Assembly: GCA_002390705.1 (NCBI GenBank) | Contig: DGQA01000050.1 | Span: forward strand, 8,556 to 66,014 | Length of the DNA: 57,459 bases | Direction: 5' to 3' | From: Actinobacteria bacterium UBA4426 | Lineage (GTDB): Bacteria; Actinomycetota; Actinomycetes; S36-B12 | In this document: positions 8,111 through 17,429 of the stretch, one piece after another | Layout of the letters: every line of letters begins with the position of its first letter | Position numbering within the stretch: the stretch's first letter is position 1 | Notes under the pieces: generated by a model | What the model was told of the DNA's origin: nothing | What the model saw: the letters and a program-made list of their open reading frames with translations, nothing else | The model's database searches: none | Made by a program: the position numbers and the translations under genes

Positions 8111-9586
8111 GTGGGAGCGCATCAGCACATTGTGGCCAATCCCACAGATGATCATCACCAAGAACGACGAGGCACGGTCGCTTTTGTTCTGCACAGCCAT
8201 TTGCCCTGGGTCCTAGGCCACGGTGGTTGGCCAGTTGGTGAGGAGTGGCTCTATCAGGCTTATGCACACTCCTACCTCCCCCTTTTTGATGCCCTCGCGC
8301 ACTTGGGTGCCCGGGGCTTTCGCAATATTGCCAGCCTAGGGATCACTCCGATCTTGGCCGCTCAATTAGACGATCCAAGAACGGTGACGGGGCTGGAATC
8401 TTGGCTGCACAATTGGCAACTTCGAGCCGGAAGCCTGCCGAATAATCACCCGGTCCGCGACTACGAATTGGGGAGGGCCCAGTCTGCTTTGGCAATATTT
8501 CGAGGTCACTATTCCCGTGGAACTGCTCCGCGAATCCGATCCCTTATCGATGATCAGGTTGTCCAATTCCTGGGTGGCCCGGCCACCCACCCCTTTACGC
8601 CCGGGCTAGATGAACGCATCCACGAGATAGCCATCCGTGCAGGGCTTGAGGATTCCGCCCGGCGCTATGGCACCTCACCCATTGGAATCTGGGTACCCGA
8701 ATGTGCCTATCGCCCTGGCCAGGAAGGTGTGTACCAACAATTAGGAATCACACACTTCATGGTCGATGAGCCAGCAGTTGTAGCGGTCGGCAAAAACGCT
8801 GGCGTTCCGTACCGACTGGGTGAATCGATGGTGAAAGTTGTGGCCCGGAATGCGCAAATCAGTGACTTGCTGTGGTCACATGAGCGGGGTTACGCCGGGG
8901 CTGCCCCTTACCGTGATTTTCATGCAGTAGATCATGCATACGGACTCAAACTTAGTGCTGTGGGCGAGAAATCACAGCAAGACAAACCTGTGTACGATCC
9001 ACAATCAGCTCAGATCCAAATTGAAGTTGATGCTCAAAATTTCGTGCGTGAACTCAGAACATCCTTTGACGTACAACGTGAGCAGGGTACAGAATCTCCC
9101 ACCGTCGTAATCGGAGTTGATGCCGAGCTCCTCGGACACTGGTGGCATGAGGGCGTCGCCTGGTTTGAGCGTGTAATTGAGCTCCTCCCCGAATCAAAGA
9201 TCAGTACATCAACTTTGGAACAGGTGACTTCAACCGCACGAACATCAATCCAGCTGTCAGCGTCATCCTGGGGAAGTGGCAAAGACTGGTCCGTGTGGAC
9301 TGGAAATCCAGTTCGCGACATTGCCATGATGAATAGTCAAAGCCAAGAATATGTGCTCGATCTGATCGATCGAAACACATGCACAGCAGCTCATCTCAAT
9401 CAATTGATGCTTCAGCTATCAAGTGATTGGGCGTTCATGATTACCCGCGAAACAGCTGCGCAATATGCCCGTGATCGCGTGCTCGCTCACATGAGTCAGC
9501 TTGAATCGGGGGTCGACCCAGATGCACCGTTCCCACTCATTTCATTTAGTGCGTCCCGCGTGCGTACGCGCACGGACTCAGCATGA
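8111..9586 (+). CDS. Glycoside hydrolase family 57 protein, 1,4-alpha-glucan branching type
   Basis: A 491-aa GH57 enzyme expected to make alpha-1,6 branches in alpha-1,4-glucan, or a related transglycosylation. N-terminal FVLHSHLPWV (residues 26-34) is the first GH57 region; Glu197 in GIWVPECAY is the predicted nucleophile and Asp337 in VDAELLGHWWHEG the predicted acid/base. It resembles mycobacterial Rv3031, a gene linked to MGLP and alpha-glucan, and the following acyltransferase, GT4 and methyltransferase genes match the same mycobacterial set. Its last 91 bp overlap the 3' end of the convergent acyltransferase gene. A separate GH13 GlgB is present at 17426, so this enzyme probably has a dedicated polymer. 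Activity is inferred from family membership. Confidence 0.85.
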   Translation: MGAHQHIVANPTDDHHQERRGTVAFVLHSHLPWVLGHGGWPVGEEWLYQAYAHSYLPLFDALAHLGARGFRNIASLGITPILAAQLDDPRTVTGLESWLHNWQLRAGSLPNNHPVRDYELGRAQSALAIFRGHYSRGTAPRIRSLIDDQVVQFLGGPATHPFTPGLDERIHEIAIRAGLEDSARRYGTSPIGIWVPECAYRPGQEGVYQQLGITHFMVDEPAVVAVGKNAGVPYRLGESMVKVVARNAQISDLLWSHERGYAGAAPYRDFHAVDHAYGLKLSAVGEKSQQDKPVYDPQSAQIQIEVDAQNFVRELRTSFDVQREQGTESPTVVIGVDAELLGHWWHEGVAWFERVIELLPESKISTSTLEQVTSTARTSIQLSASSWGSGKDWSVWTGNPVRDIAMMNSQSQEYVLDLIDRNTCTAAHLNQLMLQLSSDWAFMITRETAAQYARDRVLAHMSQLESGVDPDAPFPLISFSASRVRTRTDSA

Positions 9587-10215
9587 CGCTGCACCCGGAA
9601 TTGTTTCTCACCAACGTCAAGTCTGGATCTCACAACTCTGACCGGGATCCCCGCCGCTACTGACATCGGGGCGACCGCACCTCGCACGACCGAGTGGGCC
9701 CCGATCACGCTACCGGCGCCCACTTGCGAACCCTTCAGCACACTGACCTTTGTTCCGAGCCACACATTGGCCCCAATCCGAATCGGCGATTTCGTGATTC
9801 CTTGTAAGCGGATTGGCGTGTCTAGATCAGAGAATCGATGGTCAAAATCACACATATAAATTGAGTCGGATATAACGCACTCATCACCGATCGTGATGTC
9901 AAGATACGCATTAATGGTGTTGTCACGACCCATCACGGTTTTTGATCCGATCCGGATACTGCCTTCATGTGCGCGAATCCGGCATTGGTCACCAAGATGC
10001 ACCCAGCTCCCTAACACAATTCTCCCGTACCCTTTTCGCGCGCTGAGTTCAACACCCTTACCCAAAAACACGAAGCCAGTACAACTCACCGAGCGTGAGC
10101 CAAAATGATGTAGTCTCAAAAACCGAAAATACCGCACAAGGTAATACCAATTCCAGGCTCGATTGCGAACTATCCAATTCAGATTGGATAAGCGCCAAGG
10201 ATTAAACCGCTTCAT
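9496..10215 (-). CDS. Left-handed beta-helix (hexapeptide repeat) acyltransferase
   Basis: A 239-aa protein with hexapeptide turns from about residue 60 to 190, for example IRIGSKTVMGRDNTINA, PIRIGANVWLGTKVSVLKG and SQVGAGSVIGAHSVVRG, typical of trimeric maltose/galactoside O-acetyltransferase relatives. A basic and aromatic N-terminus (WNWYYLVRYFRFLRL, residues 21-35) may associate with membrane or glucan. It overlaps the GT4 stop by 14 bp, so both belong to one unit, and it fits the place of Rv3034c in the mycobacterial MGLP region, making O-acylation of a glucan its likely task. The C-terminal tail, which overlaps the GH57 gene, is polar and probably disordered. The acyl donor and acceptor are not known. 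Confidence 0.82.
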   Translation of the reverse strand: MKRFNPWRLSNLNWIVRNRAWNWYYLVRYFRFLRLHHFGSRSVSCTGFVFLGKGVELSARKGYGRIVLGSWVHLGDQCRIRAHEGSIRIGSKTVMGRDNTINAYLDITIGDECVISDSIYMCDFDHRFSDLDTPIRLQGITKSPIRIGANVWLGTKVSVLKGSQVGAGSVIGAHSVVRGAVAPMSVAAGIPVRVVRSRLDVGEKQFRVQRHAESVRVRTRDALNEMSGNGASGSTPDSS

Positions 10216-11395
10216 GCGCGTACCCTTTCAGAGCACTCTGCATCGCCTCTTCATAGATTTTGTCGGTCAAGTTGCCCACATGTTCCCAGGTAAACTCAGT
10301 GGCAATTCGTTCGCGTAGACGAGCCGCCCGATCACGTGCCTGCTCTCGATCGTTTTTAATGGACAAAATCGCCTGTGCGATGTCAGCGCCTGTGACTTCA
10401 TCCAGCGGATATCCGAACTCCTGCGTGGAGATTATGTCTGCTAATCCACCCACTCTCGAGGAAACGACAGGAACTCCATGTTGCCCAAGTTCCAGTGCAA
10501 CAATTCCAAATGGTTCGTAGCTTGATGGAATAACTGCAAGATCCCAAGAATCTAAGATCACATCCTTACGCTCATCGGCGACATGTCCGAGAAATTGAAT
10601 ACGATCACTCATACCTTTCCTAGCGACCTTTTCCTGAAGACTTTCCCATTGACTTCCCGTGCCAACAATTTCCAACTTCACGGTGTAATCATCGATTGAC
10701 TCAATCGCATCGATAATGTGATGGATACCTTTTTCCCACTCCAACCGACCGATAAAGCCCACCACGATTTCTTGGTCAGTTCCCTTGCGCGTTACAGCCG
10801 ATGTCTCACATTGGGTGTAACTAGTGCTAATCGCGTTAGGGATTACGTTTAATGCCCCCGGTTGCAACCCGTAACCCGTACGAATTTCTTTCCGCATGGA
10901 CTCACTGCACACAATTATCGAATTAGCTAAGGTCATGGATCTGTGTTCACTGGAGTAGACAATTCGGGACAGCCTCGACGTGAGCCAACCGTTATGTCGA
11001 CCAAATTCAGTCGCGTGGACAGTGAGAACGCTCGGGACCGAGAACTCCCGCGAGGAAGCAAGGAGTTGATCACAGGCAAGCCAATCGTGCCCGTGAACAA
11101 TATCGGGCACAGCATCTATGTGCTCAATAGCACTCAGACTTGCCAGGGCAAATCCGTGCACCCAATAGTCAAAATTATCTTGTCCAAGTCGAGCATCTGG
11201 ATAATGATTGGCCACCCGGATAACCCGAACACCATTGCAGGACTCATTTACTGCGGGCACTCCAATCGGAGCCTGAGTGATCACGGTCACTTCATGACCA
11301 CGTCGAACCTGCTCTTGGGTCAGCGCCAAAACGTGTGCACCCAATCCCCCGTACATGACCGGAGGATACTCCCACGAAAAGTGCAGAATTCTCAT
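10202..11395 (-). CDS. GT4 family glycosyltransferase, alpha-glucan type
   Basis: A 397-aa retaining glycosyltransferase of GT-B fold. N-terminal MRILHFSWEYPPVMYGGLGAH has the glycogen-synthase-like GGLG loop that grips the acceptor and nucleotide sugar; the C-terminal domain has GFIGRLEWEKG (213-223) and the E-x7-E motif at Glu294/Glu302 in EPFGIVALE. This matches the Rv3032-like alpha-1,4-glucosyltransferases that elongate MGLP and glycogen in mycobacteria. It lies 12 bp after the methyltransferase, with GGGGTGAG as Shine-Dalgarno. Together with GH57, methyltransferase and acyltransferase it suggests synthesis of a modified glucan. It could also be the general cytosolic glycogen synthase (GlgM/GlgA role), since no other is seen here. 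Confidence 0.88.
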   Translation of the reverse strand: MRILHFSWEYPPVMYGGLGAHVLALTQEQVRRGHEVTVITQAPIGVPAVNESCNGVRVIRVANHYPDARLGQDNFDYWVHGFALASLSAIEHIDAVPDIVHGHDWLACDQLLASSREFSVPSVLTVHATEFGRHNGWLTSRLSRIVYSSEHRSMTLANSIIVCSESMRKEIRTGYGLQPGALNVIPNAISTSYTQCETSAVTRKGTDQEIVVGFIGRLEWEKGIHHIIDAIESIDDYTVKLEIVGTGSQWESLQEKVARKGMSDRIQFLGHVADERKDVILDSWDLAVIPSSYEPFGIVALELGQHGVPVVSSRVGGLADIISTQEFGYPLDEVTGADIAQAILSIKNDREQARDRAARLRERIATEFTWEHVGNLTDKIYEEAMQSALKGYAHEAV

Positions 11396-11407
11396 GATCT
11401 CACCCCA

Positions 11408-12352
11408 CTACGGGGCCACCCCTGTGATGCACACGTTGTAAAAATACCGATCAGGAACAATCTTTGAGAACACGTTGCGATCAAGACTGTCAAGTTTTTT
11501 CCAGGTTCCAAATGCAAAGTTTGCCCAACCAAAGCCCAATGCCCCGGCCTTTACCGAACTCTCAAAAGTACGCACCGGCCAACCAAACCAGGATGCAGTC
11601 AACTCTTGCGTCACCGTACTGACATCAACACAGCCATTTCGAAGGGCAACTCGAGCCAATTGGTTCGGATCAAAAGTATGGACATCTACGACAGCTTCCA
11701 AGGCTGCTTCGCGCGATGATTCTGCGAGCTCATGTGCTGGGCGAGCCCACTTGTCGACGAGCAGAGGTAACTGGGTGACTCTCGTGCTTGTCCACCAGGT
11801 CAACCGCGACAACGCCCGGGCCACTAAATCCCCCTTCTGGGTGGGTTCACCACAAAACACAAAGCGCCCGCCGGGGCGCAGCACGCGGTTCACTTCAGCG
11901 AAGAGTGCGTCAAGGTCTGGAACATGGTGTAACACCGCATGGCCCACGACCAGGTCCACACTTGAGTCCACAAACGGGAGTAGCTCGGCGTCAGCGACCA
12001 GCCCTGTAACGTCTAGGCCCAAGTTCTTGCCGTTGCGAACTGCTACCGAAACCATGCCAGAGCTCAAATCGGTGACGATTCCGGAACCTCCTATTCCTGA
12101 CTGCATCAGATTAAGTAGGAAAAAACCGGTTCCTGAGCCCAACTCGACGACTCTTGACCCAGCTAGATCTGATCCTTGGCTCTCACGCGGTACTACATGA
12201 TCAAAACAGTTACGCGCGTAGTCCACGCATCTCTGGTCGTAGGAAATACTCCACTTATCATCATAGGATTCGGCTTCCCAATCGTGGTAAACGATATTTG
12301 CAAGTTTCGGATCCGCCTTTGCGAGGTCAAATTGTGCCTGCGAGATAGCCAC
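11408..12352 (-). CDS. Class I SAM-dependent methyltransferase (Rv3030-like)
   Basis: A 314-aa protein with a Methyltransf_11 core: motif I VVELGSGTGFF at residues 68-78, an acidic residue after LVADAELLPF, and VVGHAVLHHVPDLDALFAE. The N-terminus (NIVYHDWEAESYDDKWSISY) looks like the actinobacterial family that includes Rv3030, found in the MGLP locus. The GTG start shares one base with the upstream crotonase stop (TAGTG), so translation is probably coupled. By analogy its substrate would be a glucose hydroxyl in a polymethylated glucan, but the sequence alone cannot exclude a quinone or lipid substrate. Confidence 0.8.
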   Translation of the reverse strand: MAISQAQFDLAKADPKLANIVYHDWEAESYDDKWSISYDQRCVDYARNCFDHVVPRESQGSDLAGSRVVELGSGTGFFLLNLMQSGIGGSGIVTDLSSGMVSVAVRNGKNLGLDVTGLVADAELLPFVDSSVDLVVGHAVLHHVPDLDALFAEVNRVLRPGGRFVFCGEPTQKGDLVARALSRLTWWTSTRVTQLPLLVDKWARPAHELAESSREAALEAVVDVHTFDPNQLARVALRNGCVDVSTVTQELTASWFGWPVRTFESSVKAGALGFGWANFAFGTWKKLDSLDRNVFSKIVPDRYFYNVCITGVAP

Positions 12353-13176
12353 TATCGACCTACAAAAGTTGCTTTGCCTGGACCCTCATTTACAAAGGAC
12401 ATCATGCCATTTTTCTGATCCTCTGTTCCGAACAGAGCAGCGAACTCGGTGCTTTCGATCGAAAGCCCAGTGCGAAGATCTACATTCGCACCATTGTCAA
12501 TTGCTCGTTTCGCCGCAGCCAGTGCAATCTTGGGCCCTCCGGCAAATCTGCCCGCCCATTTTAGCGCTGCGCCAAGAACCTGAGTCGGCTCAACCACTTG
12601 ATTGACCAACCCAATTTCTAGGGCTTGGCCAGCTGAGATCATGTGTCCATTGAAAATGAGTTCCTTTGCCTTAGATCCGCCAATGAGTCGGGGAAGTCGT
12701 TGCGTTCCACCCGCTCCAGGGATGATTCCTAGTGTGATTTCCGGCTGACCGAGTTTTGCATTGTCGCCAGCAACACGAAAATCCGCGCACATAGCAAGTT
12801 CAAGTCCGCCACCGAGCGCGAAGCCAGTCACGGCGGCGATGGTGGGTTGGGAGATTTTGGCTACGGTGTCAAAAGCGCTCTGCAGGCTATGTGCCGCGCT
12901 AGACATATCGGAGTAGGTCATGTTGGCCATCTCTTTCACGTCGGCTCCCGCGGCAAATACTTTCTCTCCTCCATACAGCACAACGGCATCAATGCCGACT
13001 CTCCCAGAAACAAATATTGCCGCTGTTTCAATCTCACGTTGCATTTGCAAATTAAGCGCATTCATTGGCGGTCTACGCAAATGAATAATTGCAGTTGATT
13101 CCTGCAACTCCACTTGAATGAATTCTGTGACAAGTAGTTCCTCGCCCACCAATTTACGATCTGCTTCTATGCTCAT
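12352..13176 (-). CDS. Enoyl-CoA hydratase/crotonase family protein
   Basis: A 274-aa crotonase-fold enzyme. The first oxyanion-hole segment is KVFAAGADVKEM; the second is GFALGGGLELAMCADFR with the catalytic Glu; a second Glu lies in LGQPEITLGIIPGAGGTQRL. Both glutamates fit a true hydratase. I chose the ATG at 13176 because GGTAGGA lies eight bases upstream; a longer frame is possible but lacks a site. Likely reaction: hydration of crotonyl-CoA, or the reverse dehydration of (S)-3-hydroxybutyryl-CoA, which would feed the Ccr enzyme encoded 10 kb away. It is the first gene of the minus-strand unit that continues into methyltransferase, GT4 and acyltransferase, an odd pairing of fatty-acid and glucan functions. 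Confidence 0.88.
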   Translation of the reverse strand: MSIEADRKLVGEELLVTEFIQVELQESTAIIHLRRPPMNALNLQMQREIETAAIFVSGRVGIDAVVLYGGEKVFAAGADVKEMANMTYSDMSSAAHSLQSAFDTVAKISQPTIAAVTGFALGGGLELAMCADFRVAGDNAKLGQPEITLGIIPGAGGTQRLPRLIGGSKAKELIFNGHMISAGQALEIGLVNQVVEPTQVLGAALKWAGRFAGGPKIALAAAKRAIDNGANVDLRTGLSIESTEFAALFGTEDQKNGMMSFVNEGPGKATFVGR

Positions 13177-13194
13177 GTGAATAATCCTACCCAT

Positions 13195-13217
13195 CCGACG
13201 GACTGACAATCAGTCGG
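13195..13217. promoter_or_regulatory. Inverted repeat, possible operator between the crotonase gene and glgX
   Basis: GACTGA-CAA-TCAGTC (13201-13215) is a perfect 6+6 inverted repeat, and an outer CCGAC (13195-13199) pairs with GTCGG (13213-13217). It lies in the 70-bp divergent region, 20 bp upstream of the glgX -10 element. Size and symmetry suit a dimeric repressor such as a TetR-family protein; no regulator gene is adjacent. Confidence 0.35.
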
Positions 13218-13234
13218 AATATTTCCGGCCGCGG

Positions 13235-13240
13235 TAGATT
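13235..13240 (+). promoter_or_regulatory. Putative -10 element of a leaderless glgX promoter
   Basis: TAGATT, six bases, then the GTG at 13247. No Shine-Dalgarno is present, which supports this start for glgX and a leaderless mRNA. Confidence 0.5.
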
Positions 13241-13246
13241 GGCCTG

Positions 13247-15319
<2,073 letters not shown>

Positions 15320-15374
15320 GAGGTGAACAGTCACGCGCATTTAAGGCAGCGAAAATTCTTAGATGGCGCTTCAG

Positions 15375-15380
15375 TAACCT
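15375..15380 (+). promoter_or_regulatory. Putative -10 element of a leaderless glgE promoter
   Basis: TAACCT, six bases, then the glgE ATG at 15387, in the 67-bp gap after glgX. It suggests that glgE-glgB can be transcribed separately from glgX. Confidence 0.5.
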
Positions 15381-15386
15381 TGGGCC

Positions 15387-17429
15387 ATGGCGCGCAGAAC
15401 TCCCCAGAAGCCGGGTGCCCCACGGTTCACGCTCTTTGACGCTTCACCGGTCGTAGAATGTGGGGCATATCCGGCAAAAGCCGTCGTTGGCGAGATCATT
15501 CCCATCGCCGCGACCGCATTTCGAGAGGGACACGATTGCCTCGGTGTTGAACTTACTCTCACCGATCCCCAAGGTCACACACTTGGCCCATTCCCCATGT
15601 CCACCCAGGGAAACACCGATAGTTTCCAAGCAAATTTCGTCGCAGCCACGCACGGAAAGTGGAGCTTTAGTATTTCTACATGGGGCGACCCAATCACCAC
15701 TTGGCGGCGCAGAGCGGAGATAAAAATCCCTGCCGGGCAAGACATTGATCTGGAGCTTCGTGAAGGTGCTGCCTTGATTGAGCGGGTTACTAGTGGTCTG
15801 GATCAACAGTTTCGCACAACTTTGGAAAACGCGTTGGCAACCATGCGAGACACCGGGCTGACAGAGCGAGCCAGATACGGGGTGATGGCAGACTCAGCAA
15901 TCGTCCAAATTCTTGAATCACATCCGATCCGTGAAAATAGCGTCGTTCACGGACCTTGGCCGCTCTTGGTCGAACGGCGTCGCGCCCTCGTTGGATCATG
16001 GTATGAATTTTTTCCACGCAGTGAAGGCGCAACCCTTGAGCCCATGATCTCTGGGTCTTTTGCCAGTGCATCGAAGTCCCTCACTCGGATTGCGGAAATG
16101 GGATTTGACGTGGTCTACCTCCCACCAATCCACCCGATCGGCGAAGTGAACCGGAAAGGACCCAACAACACACTTACTGCGCGCCCACAAGATCCCGGTT
16201 CACCATGGGCAATTGGTTCGGCACTCGGTGGCCACGACAGCGTGCACCCGGACTTGGGAACGATCGAAGATTTTGCAGAATTTGTTGTCACCGCGGAGAA
16301 GCTGAATCTGGAAATTGCCTTAGATTTGGCTCTCCAGTGCGCCCCTGACCACCCCTGGGTGAAAAGCAATCCCCAATGGTTCTCCCACCGTGGTGACGGC
16401 AGTATCGCCCACGCCGAAAATCCGCCAAAGAAATATGAAGACATCTATCCATTGAATTTCGATAACGATCCAGAAGGTCTATACGAAGAAATTGAGCGTA
16501 TCGTTATTTTTTGGATCAAGACTGGTGTACGAATCTTTCGGGTCGATAACCCTCACACGAAACCTGTCTGGTTTTGGCACCGGCTCATTACTGAGATCAA
16601 TGAGGCTCACCCCGATGTTATTTTCCTTGCCGAGGCATTTACTCGGGAACCCATGATGCGCGCACTTGCCGAAGTGGGCTTCCAACAGTCCTACACATAC
16701 TTCACTTGGAAAAACTCGAAGTCTGAACTCGAAGAATATTTTCAACAACTTTCCGGGTTGAATGCCGCATTCATGCGGCCCAACGTTTTCACGAACACCC
16801 CAGATATTTTGAGCAATTACTTGCAAACCGGTACACCAAGCGCTTTCGCCATACGAGCGACGCTCGCGGCAACATTGTCGCCAACATATGGGGTTTATAG
16901 CGGGTACGAACTCTATGAGCATGCGCGCCTTCGTCCCGACAGCGAGGAATACCTCGATGCCGAAAAATTCCAACTGCGTCCGCGTGATTGGAAACTTGCC
17001 GAAGAACAAGGTCGCTCACTTGCTCCCTATCTCACCTTACTCAATGAGATTCGCCGAAATAGTCCCGCACTACAGGAACTGCGCACGCTGCGCTTTCACC
17101 CGAGTGATTCTCCGGACATAATCGCTTTCTCGAAACGGGGCGGAAAAAATGGTGAAGACGTGATCCTGGTTGTATGCAATACAGATCCGTACAACGACCA
17201 CTCAACCACCATTCACTGGCATCTCCCGGACTTAGGGGTTTCATTGGGAGACCAATTCGCCGTTACAGACCTGATTAGTGGCTCGACCTGGCGTTGGGAT
17301 GAACACACTTTTGCTCGATTGAGCCCGCATAGCGACGTAGCACATATCGCGAAAATTATTTCACCGGTCAAACCGCTCACGATTTATTCGGAGCCGGGCC
17401 CGACTTACCAAACGGTTTCCAAGTCGTGA
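15387..17429 (+). CDS. glgE: Alpha-1,4-glucan:maltose-1-phosphate maltosyltransferase GlgE
   Basis: Extends alpha-1,4-glucan by two glucose units from maltose 1-phosphate (GH13 subfamily 3). The 680-aa protein has the GlgE N-terminal beta-sandwich and helical insert, then a GH13 barrel with nucleophile Asp387 in FRVDNPHTKP and acid/base Glu416 in FLAEAFTRE. The NPPKKYEDIYPLNFDND segment (345-361) is characteristic of GlgE. glgB follows with a GTGA overlap, so elongation and branching enzymes are coupled. The usual suppliers of maltose 1-phosphate (treS-mak/pep2) are not in this window; they may be elsewhere, or the GT4 enzyme may act as a GlgM-type maltose 1-phosphate synthase. Confidence 0.97.
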   Translation: MARRTPQKPGAPRFTLFDASPVVECGAYPAKAVVGEIIPIAATAFREGHDCLGVELTLTDPQGHTLGPFPMSTQGNTDSFQANFVAATHGKWSFSISTWGDPITTWRRRAEIKIPAGQDIDLELREGAALIERVTSGLDQQFRTTLENALATMRDTGLTERARYGVMADSAIVQILESHPIRENSVVHGPWPLLVERRRALVGSWYEFFPRSEGATLEPMISGSFASASKSLTRIAEMGFDVVYLPPIHPIGEVNRKGPNNTLTARPQDPGSPWAIGSALGGHDSVHPDLGTIEDFAEFVVTAEKLNLEIALDLALQCAPDHPWVKSNPQWFSHRGDGSIAHAENPPKKYEDIYPLNFDNDPEGLYEEIERIVIFWIKTGVRIFRVDNPHTKPVWFWHRLITEINEAHPDVIFLAEAFTREPMMRALAEVGFQQSYTYFTWKNSKSELEEYFQQLSGLNAAFMRPNVFTNTPDILSNYLQTGTPSAFAIRATLAATLSPTYGVYSGYELYEHARLRPDSEEYLDAEKFQLRPRDWKLAEEQGRSLAPYLTLLNEIRRNSPALQELRTLRFHPSDSPDIIAFSKRGGKNGEDVILVVCNTDPYNDHSTTIHWHLPDLGVSLGDQFAVTDLISGSTWRWDEHTFARLSPHSDVAHIAKIISPVKPLTIYSEPGPTYQTVSKS

